A DNA stretch of 64,000 nt from assembly GCA_031399085.1 (NCBI GenBank), contig JANNOQ010000112.1, positions 3,223 to 67,222 of the forward strand, written 5' to 3'. The stretch comes from R-RK-3 sp031399085. Lineage in GTDB: Bacteria; Pseudomonadota; Alphaproteobacteria; Rhizobiales; Rhodomicrobiaceae. The position numbers and the translations under genes were made by a program. Of the stretch, positions 35,494 through 44,171 are shown one piece after another; the stretch's first letter is position 1; each line of letters opens with the position of its first letter. The notes under the pieces were generated by a model. That model saw only the letters and a list, made by a program, of their open reading frames with translations. It did not search any database and was not told the DNA's origin.

Positions 35494-36540
35494 TTATTCG
35501 AGGCTTCGGTGATAAGCCGTTGGGGTAAGCCCCGTTGCCTTGCGAAATGCCGTGCTGAAGGAACTTGTCTCACTAAAGCCCAGAGTTAGTCCTATTTCCG
35601 TGACTGAATATCCTGACTTTGCCAATAGCGTCTTGGCGCGCTCGATGCGACGGCGGCTGTGAAACCGGTGCGGCGGGACGCCAAACGACTGCTTGAATGC
35701 CCGGCAGAAGTGACACGCGCTCAAACGCGCGAGTTGGGCCAACGCCGCAACCGGGATATGCTCGGCGAGATGTTCCTCTATGTAAGCCGCGACGACACGT
35801 TGCTGCCAAGCGGCAAGACCTCCCCGGGTCTGAGGTTCGATGCTTAGCGCACCGCGATTCATGCGGGCAATTTCATGCATAAGCACAGCGCCGAGCGCCT
35901 CAAAATAGAGTCGATCCGGCGACCCCGAACTCTCGAACACGCTTTTGAATTTGAGCGCGGTGTCCCGCAGCGTCGGATCCTCGAAGAACAGTCGCTGGGC
36001 AAGGTGCACATCTGCCGCATTCGTGCCGTGGAATTGCGGATTGGCGGGATCGAAGTAGAAATATGTGACCCGCGTCTGCGTGCGCGGCTCCTGCCATTCG
36101 TGATATTTGTGGCCCGCTGGCACGAAGGTGAGCTTTCGTGAAAAATCTCGCAGCGTCGATATAGGCAGCCCCTCGACGACTGTCTCTCCAGCGGTTCGCG
36201 CGCCTTGTTCGTATACCACCAGCAGGTGCACAGGCGCATGAAACCGGTGCTCGATCCGGTCATGGCTGATCGTGTGAACGAACTCGGCCGACATGCCCCG
36301 CGCGGTGATGGTGCGGCGCTTGACAGCATCAGGCGGAGAAATCCCCACGGCGTAATGCGGTGCATCGGCGGCAGGGATCGTTTGACCCGAGGGTCTACGA
36401 TCAATCCGCTCGTACCGGCTGCCGCCAGATCGCGGCGCGTCCTTCAAAAGCACCCCGCCTGACTGCGGCTTGGCGGGATTGCGATAAAAGGAACGGGAAG
36501 GCGATGCGCTCGCGGGCTGTGTGTTGGTGAACATACTCAT
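35494..36540 (-). CDS. AraC-family transcriptional regulator
   Basis: ATG 36540 (AAAGG upstream; a second ATG two codons on) gives 348 residues. The N-terminal half is a sensing domain (GMSAEFVHTISHDRIEHRFH, HLLVVYEQGARTAGETVVEG). The C-terminal 100 residues are the double HTH: VAALAQLARLSACHFCRAFK, FGVPPHRFHSRRRIERAKTL, then YSVTEIGLTLGFSETSSFST and FRKATGLTPTAYHR. Such regulators usually control an adjacent gene; the exported hydrolase at 34377 converges on it and is a candidate. A degraded receiver gene lies upstream in the same orientation. Confidence 0.9.
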   Translation of the reverse strand: MSMFTNTQPASASPSRSFYRNPAKPQSGGVLLKDAPRSGGSRYERIDRRPSGQTIPAADAPHYAVGISPPDAVKRRTITARGMSAEFVHTISHDRIEHRFHAPVHLLVVYEQGARTAGETVVEGLPISTLRDFSRKLTFVPAGHKYHEWQEPRTQTRVTYFYFDPANPQFHGTNAADVHLAQRLFFEDPTLRDTALKFKSVFESSGSPDRLYFEALGAVLMHEIARMNRGALSIEPQTRGGLAAWQQRVVAAYIEEHLAEHIPVAALAQLARLSACHFCRAFKQSFGVPPHRFHSRRRIERAKTLLAKSGYSVTEIGLTLGFSETSSFSTAFRKATGLTPTAYHRSLE

Positions 36541-36676
36541 CGACCTTTCAGTCCGTCGCACGGCCCGGCAATCCGGCGCCTTTGGCTTAGGGAAAGGTAG
36601 CTTAGAAAAACCAGCGGCTCGATCGGACCTATGGTGTCTTGAATGCAATATGAGTTTGAGAAACATATACTTAGGT

Positions 36677-37036
36677 TTAGCGTTGCTCCTGCATGGCCTG
36701 CTTGGTGTCCGCAACGTTAATCGCAGACCATTTTGCCGCCGCGCCTGTTGAGAGCCGCATCAGGCAGCCGACTAGGACCTGTGCGTCGAACGGCTTTGGC
36801 AAATAACAAGGCGCTCCACACGACATTGCCGCCGCCCGTATGCCCTCGTGGGAAAAAACAGTCATGAAGATCATCGGTATGCGGTGACCTTTCGCGATTA
36901 ATGGGCTTTGCAGTTCCATGCCGCTCATAGTCGGCATTTGAACGTGCGAGATCAGGCACGACGTGTCGTTCACGCGCGGCGATTGCAAAACGCTTCCGCA
37001 AACGCGTGATTTAGCAATGGTGGCAAAGCTATACAA
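36677..37036 (-). pseudogene. Single-domain response regulator, decayed
   Basis: The legible part, LQSPRVNDTSC, then HVQMPTMSGMELQSPLIAKG, IPMIFMTVFSHEGIRAAAMS and YLPKPFDAQVLVGCLMRLS, parallels the intact receiver at 61529. The phospho-acceptor Asp of the LISDVxMP motif is His here. The sequence before LQSPR is out of frame: GCGTTTTGCAA lacks one T that would restore the FAEAFLQSPR-like reading. The N-terminal third with the acidic pocket is gone. It cannot be phosphorylated in the normal way. Confidence 0.82.
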
Positions 37037-37221
37037 TATTTAAATTTTTAATACGTGTGATGCCGAATAATAATAATTGGGATATTTGCCAAATTCTAAT
37101 TGATCCGCGGTTTATCTCTTCTATTTCGCCGTTCAGATAGCGGGCTGGATTTGTATATTCATTTTTTTAGCTCGCGCGCTCGGTTCAAAGATGCGAGGCG
37201 CGCGGATGCAATCCTCACAAT

Positions 37222-37740
37222 TCACGGGCTTCCGGCCGCCTTCTGAACAACCACCTCAAGCCCGCTAAGTATTCCGCTGGCTAGCTGTTGTGCCTCGATG
37301 GGCAGATCGTGCTGGTTGGCCAGCCAAACCGGATCATTATAGGAAATCCAGGTTTTACCGTCCCCATCGCGCCAAACCAAGGCCTTGAGCGGGAGGTCGA
37401 TGCCGATCAGTTGGTCGGCTTGCATGAGTGGCGTGCCCGTTTTGGCGTTGCCAAAAATCAGGACCGTCGTCGGCCGCAACGGCAGCCCAGCCTCTGCCGC
37501 GCCTGCGGCATGATCGATGCTCGCGAACAGCGTCAAGCCGTGAGACTGGATCTGTGCTTCGAGACGCGTGACGGTTTCCGCTGGACCGTAACGGCTTTCG
37601 ATCGTCTTCAAACCACCCGTTGCCATTGCCTCAACGCCTCCGAAAAAAATCGCAAACAAAGCTGAGATCAGTCTGAATGCAAGTCGGCCAGAGAATATGC
37701 AAGCCGGTGATGAAGGCAGATGGGGTTCGACCTGCACCAA
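37222..37740 (-). CDS. Exported DUF302 protein
   Basis: The 172-residue frame starts at TTG 37740. It has a hydrophobic signal-like stretch (SGRLAFRLISALFAIFFGG) and then a DUF302 domain: ESRYGPAETVTRLEAQIQSH, GLTLFASIDHAAGAAEAGL, TTVLIFGNAKTGTPLMQ, and LPLKALVWRDGDGKTWISYN. DUF302 proteins are small alpha/beta proteins, often periplasmic, linked to stress. The start is uncertain. It is 21 bases downstream of an AraC-type gene and likely in the same transcript. Confidence 0.8.
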   Translation of the reverse strand: MVQVEPHLPSSPACIFSGRLAFRLISALFAIFFGGVEAMATGGLKTIESRYGPAETVTRLEAQIQSHGLTLFASIDHAAGAAEAGLPLRPTTVLIFGNAKTGTPLMQADQLIGIDLPLKALVWRDGDGKTWISYNDPVWLANQHDLPIEAQQLASGILSGLEVVVQKAAGSP

Positions 37741-37761
37741 TGCACGAAACTCCTCGATCCC

Positions 37762-38724
37762 CTAAGCGGCTTCGTAATCAGCAGCGGTGCGGCCACGGTC
37801 GTAATTCGAGCAACGCCATTGACGCGGCGTGTCGCCGACGAACCGTTTGAACACCGTTGTAAAATGCGCCTGGGTCTGAAAGCCGACGCTCAGCGCGATG
37901 TCAACGAGCGTCGCGCGCGATTGAGCGAGCAATTGCTGAGACCGCTCGATCCGCCGGCGGAGAATGAACTCATGCGGACGAACGCCCGTGGCGAGGCGGA
38001 ACTGCGCGGCGAAGTGCATCGGGCTTAAGCCTGCAGCGGCCGCCAGGTCTGCCAAAGTCATTGGGTCTGCGAGGTTCGTATCGATATATTCGACAACCTG
38101 CTTCAGGCGCCATTTCGGCAATCCCGTCTTGTTGCGACCCGTCTGCGCGGCTGGCTGCTTGCGCGACTGTTGACTGAGCAGGCGGGTTACGATCGCGAAA
38201 CGCAAAGCGTCGGCATAGATGCCGCGAAAGCTGCTGTCACTGGCTTCCGCTGCCTCCAAGGCAGATTGGAGGCGTTCGATGATTGGGTCCTTTGGCAGGC
38301 GGCGGGGCGCAGAGTCATGTGTCTTAGCGCTGTGGGGTTCGCTCAAATCCTCAAGGCAATCCGCACAGTTTCTGCTTCCGATTTGCAGATTGATGATATG
38401 GCCATCCGATTTCGTCGGCGCGCAGTGTGCGCGCGAGGCACCGACATTGACAGTTCCCTCGTTGCGCTGCCCCTGCTGCACTGGCGCTGCCGAAATCGAC
38501 AGCATGACGTCGATATGGCTCAGAGCAATGTTGAGTGTGCGCGCGTCGTCCGCCTCACACTCTGAGCGGAGGGGATTCTTCAACATTGGCCAGAAGGAAG
38601 TTAGGTCAGACGGAACTTCGGCATGTTCTGAATGCATCAATGCAGGCTCTTGAGGCGGAACAGTGCCGGCGGGGCGTAATGGCTCGAAACGACTTTCCTG
38701 CGTGAAAGGCAAACGGCACGGCAT
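37762..38724 (-). CDS. AraC-family transcriptional regulator
   Basis: A 320-residue protein. The N-terminal part (about 1-200) is poorly conserved and includes two closely spaced cysteines (NCADCLED). The C-terminus is a standard AraC double HTH: MTLADLAAAAGLSPMHFAAQ, FRLATGVRPHEFILRRRIER, then ATLVDIALSVGFQTQAHFTT and FKRFVGDTPRQWR. It precedes the DUF302 gene and could regulate it. A variant of the island palindrome (38972-38987) lies about 250 bases upstream of the ATG. Confidence 0.88.
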   Translation of the reverse strand: MPCRLPFTQESRFEPLRPAGTVPPQEPALMHSEHAEVPSDLTSFWPMLKNPLRSECEADDARTLNIALSHIDVMLSISAAPVQQGQRNEGTVNVGASRAHCAPTKSDGHIINLQIGSRNCADCLEDLSEPHSAKTHDSAPRRLPKDPIIERLQSALEAAEASDSSFRGIYADALRFAIVTRLLSQQSRKQPAAQTGRNKTGLPKWRLKQVVEYIDTNLADPMTLADLAAAAGLSPMHFAAQFRLATGVRPHEFILRRRIERSQQLLAQSRATLVDIALSVGFQTQAHFTTVFKRFVGDTPRQWRCSNYDRGRTAADYEAA

Positions 38725-39193
38725 GGTCCAAGGCTCCTCGACAGCCGGAGGTGAAAATGAATGCCGGAAACTGGGCCGCCAAAGGACAAGGAAATCAAGT
38801 CAATGCCAACGCGCCAAGTTGGTGAATATGGCTTAGTAATCCAATGATCGTGACATTCATATGTCTCATGTTTCGGCAGTCTTAACGGCAGGTGACCGAT
38901 CGAAGATAGCCGGTAATGCAGTACGCTCAATTCTGCGTACGTTTAATTTCTTGAATGAATTGTTTTAATATTTATACTTTGGTATATTTTGTATCAAGTC
39001 TGCGTTTTCCGTGGTTAGGGCGAACACGAAGGCGAGGCCTGACAAACGGGGCATTCGTGCAGGCCATACTTCTCAATACAGGATGGGATTCATCCAGGCC
39101 GGCTGCAATCCGTCCGAATTAAGACAGGCTGACGCCGCGCCGGCTGCGGCCATTCAACGGGCGCGGCGACCTCCGGCCTCGCGGACCATCCGA
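38725..39193. other. A/T-rich upstream region of the AraC gene
   Basis: Some 470 bases without a supported gene. The segment 38930-39000 is markedly A/T-rich and holds the palindrome TTATACTTTGGTATAT (38972-38987). The part beyond 39010 lies downstream of dps on the minus strand and shows no gene. Confidence 0.4.
38972..38987. promoter_or_regulatory. Island palindrome, copy upstream of AraC 38724
   Basis: TTATACTTTGGTATAT differs from the central 12 bases of the consensus (ATACCTTGGTAT) at one base. It sits in an A/T-rich promoter-like zone about 247 bases before the AraC start. Confidence 0.5.
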
Positions 39194-39721
39194 TCAACCG
39201 CCGGTGTTGCCGACGCGCGTCGCCTCGTAAAGAAACCAAACACGCCCTTCTGCTTCGTCGATCCAAGTCTCCAGGAGGCTCGCACCGGCGACGTCGCCAT
39301 GCTCGTCGCAAACGCCATGCGCCTGGCGCATATAGTCAGCCAGCTGCATATTGTCGGTGCGCAACTCGGCAAGCATATCGAGCGGTGTCACATAGTCGGC
39401 GTCATTATCGAGAAGGCGCTGCAGTCTGGAAATATGGCCGACCGATCGAAGCGTCGTCCCGCCGACCTTGCGCACGCGCTCGGCGAGTGCGTCGGTGGTC
39501 GCGAAAATCTGCGCAGCCTGTTCGTCCGTCATCAGATGATAGTCGCGGAAGTGCGGACCGGACATGTGCCAGTGAAAATTTTTGGTCTTCACGTACAGGG
39601 CGAACATGTCGGCCAGCAGGGCGGTAAACGCGCCGGCGATGTCTTTTGTGGCATTCTCTCCAAGACCGCTCGGGGTTCTAAGCGGCGCAATCCGGCGTGT
39701 TTTGATGTCTTTGCTTGTCAT
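39194..39721 (-). CDS. dps: Dps-family ferritin-like protein
   Basis: A 175-residue Dps. After a basic N-terminal tail (MTSKDIKTRRIAPLRTP) comes the four-helix core with the ferroxidase residues in NFHWHMSGPHFRDYHLMTDE. Further helices follow (AERVRKVGGTTLRSVGHISR, HGVCDEHGDVAGASLLETWI). It would form a dodecamer that stores iron and protects DNA from peroxide; the basic tail suits DNA binding. It stands alone in the island and fits its oxidative-stress theme. Confidence 0.93.
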   Translation of the reverse strand: MTSKDIKTRRIAPLRTPSGLGENATKDIAGAFTALLADMFALYVKTKNFHWHMSGPHFRDYHLMTDEQAAQIFATTDALAERVRKVGGTTLRSVGHISRLQRLLDNDADYVTPLDMLAELRTDNMQLADYMRQAHGVCDEHGDVAGASLLETWIDEAEGRVWFLYEATRVGNTGG

Positions 39722-40059
39722 GAGCTAAATCTCGCTTTCCGGAGATATGCGGGTGCATTCGTCGAACGATCCTACCATTGCAGTAATGCGGAGGATTGAT
39801 GATTTTAATCGCGAATTGCGGCTGGATTAGCTGAAAAGCCGGTCGGGCTTGATTTCACCGTTGGGCTTGTCGAGGTTCGCGCTCCGAACATCGGACGGCC
39901 GAAGAAAAACACCTGAGACACTACCGGTCGGCGCGCGGATCGTTACTGACCATGACAACGCGTTATTACACGACCAAGAGCCAAAGCGGAATTGAGCCAG
40001 CGCCTCAGGATTTTCTGAGATGTGGTGATGCCGTTGAAAACTCGGCGGCGGCGAGCCAA
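39722..40059. other. Intergenic between dps and hydrolase run
   Basis: About 340 bases. A minus-strand frame (39827-40063) overlaps the end of the next gene and has no recognisable domain. No terminator or RNA is evident. Confidence 0.35.
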
Positions 40060-41103
40060 TCAAACTTCGGCGACGTCGACCACGGCTTCGACAAAGGCCT
40101 GCGGAGCTTCCTGAGGTAAATTGTGCCCGACACCTCCCTTGATAAGCCGGTGCGAATATTTGCCCGAGAATTTCTTTCTATAGGATGCGGGATCCGGATG
40201 GGGCGCGCCATTGGCGTCACTTTCGAGGGTGATCGTGGGAACGGCGATGACCGGCCCCTCCGCGAGCCGCATTTCCAGACCGCCATATTTCGGCTCGCCT
40301 TCAGCCAGCCCGAGCCGCCAGCGATAATTGTGGATCACGATGGCGACATGGTCCGGATTGTCGAAGGACGCGGCGGTGCGATCGAATGTGGCATCATCGA
40401 AATCCCATTTCGGCGACGCAATTTGCCAAATGAGCTTCGAAAACTCGCGCCGATATTGGTCGTAGCCGGCCCGGCCCCGTTCCGTGGCAAAGTAATATTG
40501 GTACCACCATTCGAGTTCGGCTTTTGGCGGCAAAGGCATTTTGCCGGCTTGCTGGTTGCCGATCAAGTAACCGCTCACGGAGACAAGAGCGGTACAGCGC
40601 TCGGGCCAGAGTGCCGCGACGATGGCGGCTGTCCTCGCTCCCCAGTCAAAGCCGCCGATGATTGCCTTCTCGATTTTGAGCGTATCCATCAAAGCGATGA
40701 CATCGAGAGCGAGCGCTGATTGTTGGCCATTGCGGACCGTGTCGCCAGAAAGAAATCGCGTCGGACCATAGCCGCGCAGATACGGAACAAACACCCGATA
40801 GCCGGCCGACGCCAGCAAAGGCGCCACATCGACAAAGCTGTGAATGTCGTAGGGCCAACCGTGCAGAAGGATGACAACGGGGCCATCGCCGGGGCCGGCT
40901 TCAGCGTAAGCGACACTCAGCACGCCGGCATCGATCTGCTTCAATGAGCCGAACGATGTGTGCGCCCCAGGCTTAATCGTGGGCAGACCCGCTGATTTTG
41001 TCTGCGCTTCCGCAGCACCGACCATGACGAGTTCAGCGGCAGCAAAGGTCATAGCCGCAGTGCCCAAAAAGCGGCGGCGATGATGGTTGATTTCTTCGCA
41101 CAT
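40060..41103 (-). CDS. Tat-exported epoxide-hydrolase-like alpha/beta-hydrolase
   Basis: ATG 41103 with GGAGAG gives 347 residues. A twin-arginine signal (INHHRRRFLGTAAMTFAAAE, cleavage near AEA) precedes an alpha/beta-hydrolase: VILLHGWPYDIHSFVDVAPL, FVPYLRGYGPTRF, the nucleophile elbow IIGGFDWGARTAAIVAALWP (Asp), and a terminal region LIKGGVGHNLPQEAPQ with the His. The Asp nucleophile places it with epoxide hydrolases and dehalogenases. It is the last gene of a minus-strand run (EH2, EH1, cupin, thioredoxin-like, this gene) with gaps of only 60-75 bases. Confidence 0.9.
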   Translation of the reverse strand: MCEEINHHRRRFLGTAAMTFAAAELVMVGAAEAQTKSAGLPTIKPGAHTSFGSLKQIDAGVLSVAYAEAGPGDGPVVILLHGWPYDIHSFVDVAPLLASAGYRVFVPYLRGYGPTRFLSGDTVRNGQQSALALDVIALMDTLKIEKAIIGGFDWGARTAAIVAALWPERCTALVSVSGYLIGNQQAGKMPLPPKAELEWWYQYYFATERGRAGYDQYRREFSKLIWQIASPKWDFDDATFDRTAASFDNPDHVAIVIHNYRWRLGLAEGEPKYGGLEMRLAEGPVIAVPTITLESDANGAPHPDPASYRKKFSGKYSHRLIKGGVGHNLPQEAPQAFVEAVVDVAEV

Positions 41104-41166
41104 TTCTCTCTCCAAGTGGTTGGGTTGCGGTTCGTCCGCCGGATCGAAAGGGAGGAGCACCGTGGG

Positions 41167-42285
41167 TCAGCCGAAGGTGAAGGCAAAGGCCTCCACGCCC
41201 GGATCGAGAAATTCGATCTCGAACTGCCGGTCCGCGACAGGCTTTGATTGTCGGATCAGCTGATAAAGCCGCTGTTCAGTCACTGTGCCGTTGCCTTGTT
41301 CGTCAACGTCAATTCCGTGAGCAGCGCTTGGCGGCTGTCCATCGATGAGCACGCGGAATCGCACGGACGTTCCTGGCGATGCCGGCCCCATAACGAGATG
41401 AAGATCGCGGGCGTGAAATTGATACGCTAGCCGTCCGTTGGGTTTGTTCAGCACAACGGCGTTTTTCGCCATCGTCCAATCGCCCGCAAGTGCCCAATAA
41501 TTGAGTCTCAACTTCGCCGGGATAGCAAAGACGTGCTGCCGGTCCAACAAGGCGCCGCCGGGGGAGGCAAAGTTCTCGGTGCGCTCAGAACCAAGATAAT
41601 TTTCCGGCGACTTCAAGCTGCCCCAATCAGCGGCGGCTTCGGCGCCGGAGGCGTCGACCGACACCAATTCATCGCTGACGCGGGGCTGTCCTGCCTCGGC
41701 CAACAATGACTGAATGATCATCTCCGATTGCTCGTATTGACCCTCGCCGAATTGGGAATGCCTGACGCGCCCTTGCGCATCGATGAAGTAAAGTGCTGGC
41801 CAATAGTGGTTGTCAAAGCCGCGCCAGATTCCGAAGTCGCTATCGATCGCAATCGGATAGCCGATCCGGCCCGTCTTTACGGCGCGGCGCACATTATCGA
41901 TGTTTTTCTCGAACGCGAACTCAGGCGAGTGCACGCCGATGACCACCAGTCCGTGATCTTTGTATTTTTCAGCCCACGCGCGGACATAGGGAAGCTGGCG
42001 GAGCCAGTTGATGCAGGTGTAGGTCCAGATATTGACGAGCACGACTTTGCCGCGCAGGCCGTCAGACGTCAAAGGCGGCGAGTTGAGCCACTCGGTCGCT
42101 TGCCCAAGCGAGGCCAACTCGCTTTGGCGGGAGGTTAAGGCACTGGGAAACCCGTGCAGGAAGGCCGACCGTTCACCCGTGGATGGTGTCGATTGCGACA
42201 TGTTTAAATCCTCCGCAAAGGCCGCAATCGGAGCGCCGATTGCGGCGGCGAACATCGCCGCTAACAAGAGCCTGCTTGTTTTCAT
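41167..42285 (-). CDS. Exported DipZ-like thioredoxin-fold protein with one active-site Cys
   Basis: ATG 42285 gives 372 residues with a Sec signal (MKTSRLLLAAMFAAAIGAPI, cleavage after AFA). A thioredoxin/TlpA-like domain (about 65-215) has VVLVNIWTYTCINWLRQLPY where related DipZ-type domains have C-x2-C: the second Cys is Trp. A C-terminal beta-rich domain follows (FASPGGALLDRQHVFAIPAK to the end), as in the soluble part of DipZ. With a single Cys it could act as an isomerase-like or mixed-disulfide protein, not a standard reductase. It lies between the cupin and the last hydrolase of the run. Confidence 0.85.
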   Translation of the reverse strand: MKTSRLLLAAMFAAAIGAPIAAFAEDLNMSQSTPSTGERSAFLHGFPSALTSRQSELASLGQATEWLNSPPLTSDGLRGKVVLVNIWTYTCINWLRQLPYVRAWAEKYKDHGLVVIGVHSPEFAFEKNIDNVRRAVKTGRIGYPIAIDSDFGIWRGFDNHYWPALYFIDAQGRVRHSQFGEGQYEQSEMIIQSLLAEAGQPRVSDELVSVDASGAEAAADWGSLKSPENYLGSERTENFASPGGALLDRQHVFAIPAKLRLNYWALAGDWTMAKNAVVLNKPNGRLAYQFHARDLHLVMGPASPGTSVRFRVLIDGQPPSAAHGIDVDEQGNGTVTEQRLYQLIRQSKPVADRQFEIEFLDPGVEAFAFTFG

Positions 42286-42358
42286 TTGAAGAATGCCTTT
42301 CTGGATGCCGATCGACGTTGCCGCGCTTGCACGGGGAGCCGGCGCGTTCAATCGGCGC

Positions 42359-42769
42359 TCACTTAGCAAGTGTGAGGACTGGCTTTCCTTTCTCGACGAC
42401 ATAGGTGGCAAGTTCCACCGCTATGGTGCTGCCGACGTTCTTCGCCGCGTGGATCGTTCCAGCCGGAATGAACAAGACATCGCCGGCTTTGAGCGTCACC
42501 AGCGGCTTGCCCTCGACCTCATACTCCAGCGACCCTTCGAGGACATTGATGATCTCTTCGCCCGGATGCATATGCCTGGGAAACGCTGATCCCGGGTCGA
42601 AGTCGACGCGCACCTGGATGACCTCGCGTCCGGGAGCGCTGAGATCGTGCCGTTGCAGGTCGGTTCGTTTGATTCCTGACATTTTCGCCTCCTGAGCTTG
42701 CGCCACGTGCAGCGCTAAAGTGGTTCCCGCTATCAGCATCGCTACCGTCATGGTTCGAAGCGTTTTCAT
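42359..42769 (-). CDS. Exported cupin-domain protein
   Basis: A 136-residue protein with a Sec signal (MKTLRTMTVAMLIAGTTLAL, cleavage after AQA). The cupin barrel shows the metal motif FPRHMHPGEEIINVLEGSLE (H-x-H-x4-E) and the second motif GDVLFIPAGTIHAAKNVG. It would bind a metal in the periplasm. Its place inside the hydrolase run suggests it handles the same substrates or a product, but nothing fixes the reaction. Confidence 0.88.
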   Translation of the reverse strand: MKTLRTMTVAMLIAGTTLALHVAQAQEAKMSGIKRTDLQRHDLSAPGREVIQVRVDFDPGSAFPRHMHPGEEIINVLEGSLEYEVEGKPLVTLKAGDVLFIPAGTIHAAKNVGSTIAVELATYVVEKGKPVLTLAK

Positions 42770-42833
42770 GTGAACTTCCTTTCGTCCTTTGTCCTTTTGC
42801 TGTTTATCGATCGCTGCTGACGGGACTGTGCCA

Positions 42834-44102
42834 TCAGCGCAGCGAGCGGAACGCTGCCCGCAACTCGACGGAGAAGAGTTCTGGCTCCTCCCACGCCGCG
42901 AAGTGGCCGCCCTTGTCGACCTCGTTGAAGTAAATCAGGTTGCGATAGGCGCGCCGTGCCCACGTCTCCGGTGCCCGGTAAACCTCTTCCGGAAACACCG
43001 TGATGGCCACCGGGAGCGAAATCTCGGCTGTCTTCTGCGCCGCAGAGAGAAGAACGCTCTGGCCGCTGGTCTCCCAATAAAGCCGCGCTGACGAAGTCGC
43101 GCTGTTCGTCACCCAATACAGCGTGACGTCGTCCAGCATCTCGTCTTTGGTCAGCAATCGCTCGGGCTCACCGTTGTTGTAGTCATACATCCAGGCCGCA
43201 AGCCCGACGGGAGAATCCGTCAGGGCGTAGCCGATCACCTGCGGCCGCGTGCCCATCATTGCCGCGTAGGCCCTGTACTTTTTGTAAAAAATATCGAGCG
43301 AGCTGAACGCCGCGCGTTCCTTCTCGGAGAGTTCCGCTGGCGCAGGCCCGCCTACGGCGAGACTTGCGGCCACATCGGGCGGCACCGTTGCCGGCAGGTT
43401 AATGTGGATGCCAAGTAATCCCGCCGGCGCCTGGCGCGCCATCGCGCTGGAGATGGGAGCGCCCCAGTCGCCGCCCTGGGCGACGTAGCGCTTGTAGCCT
43501 AAACGCTGCATCAGTTCGGCCCACGCGCGGGCAATGCGGTCGGGATTCCAGCCCCTGCCCTTTGGCTTGCCGGAAAATCCATAGCCCGGCATCGACGGCA
43601 GAACGAGGTCGAAAGCGTCCATTGGGCTGCCGCCATGCGAAACCGGATCCGTGAGCGGGCCGATGGTCTTGAGTAGCTCGAAAACGGAGCCAGGCCAGCC
43701 ATGCGTCATGATCAGCGGCAGGGCGTTCGGATGACGGGACCGGACATGGATAAAATGAATTTCGAGCCCATCAATTTCGATCATGAACTGCGGGAGCGCA
43801 TTCAGCTTCGCCTCCCCCTTGCGCCAGTCGTACTCGGTCCCCCAGTAGCCGACGATTTCCTGTAATTTTGCGAGCTGGATGCCCTGCGACCGGTCATCGA
43901 CCGTCTCTCGGTCCGGCCATCGCGCCGCAGCAATACGGCGACGGAGATCCGCGAGCTGCTCCTCCGGGACATTGACCCTGAAGGGGCGGATCGCGTTGTC
44001 TTCGGCTGCTGCGGCCCGCTGGCCCAGGGATAGGCCGAGCGCACCGACCGCAACTGAACTAAGCAGAAAGCTGCGTCTCGTAGGCCGGTCAGTTGCAGAC
44101 AT
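42834..44102 (-). CDS. Tat-exported epoxide hydrolase EH1
   Basis: A 422-residue protein. Tat signal DRPTRRSFLLSSVAVGALG (cleavage near AAA), then the EHN N-terminal domain (IRPFRVNVPEEQLADLRRRI, YWGTEYDWRKGEAKLNALPQ), then the hydrolase core: oxyanion loop MTHGWPGSVFELLK, nucleophile elbow QGGDWGAPISSAMARQ (Asp), lid region, and catalytic His in DKGGHFAAWEEPE. EHN-type enzymes open epoxides via an alkyl-enzyme ester; Tat export would place this activity in the periplasm. It is closely related to EH2 and EH3 upstream, clearly by tandem duplication. Confidence 0.93.
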   Translation of the reverse strand: MSATDRPTRRSFLLSSVAVGALGLSLGQRAAAAEDNAIRPFRVNVPEEQLADLRRRIAAARWPDRETVDDRSQGIQLAKLQEIVGYWGTEYDWRKGEAKLNALPQFMIEIDGLEIHFIHVRSRHPNALPLIMTHGWPGSVFELLKTIGPLTDPVSHGGSPMDAFDLVLPSMPGYGFSGKPKGRGWNPDRIARAWAELMQRLGYKRYVAQGGDWGAPISSAMARQAPAGLLGIHINLPATVPPDVAASLAVGGPAPAELSEKERAAFSSLDIFYKKYRAYAAMMGTRPQVIGYALTDSPVGLAAWMYDYNNGEPERLLTKDEMLDDVTLYWVTNSATSSARLYWETSGQSVLLSAAQKTAEISLPVAITVFPEEVYRAPETWARRAYRNLIYFNEVDKGGHFAAWEEPELFSVELRAAFRSLR

Positions 44103-44171
44103 GCTACTTGCCCCTGTTTGACAATCTCGTTGGCTACTTTCGCGTGATGAAGGGGGGCGGCCCCCTTCACC

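Noticed and set aside
36667..36678. Palindrome copy before the AraC gene at 36540
   Set aside because: ATACTTAGGTTT matches 9 of 12 positions but the right arm is broken and it lies at the end of the decayed receiver gene; kept out of the motif list.
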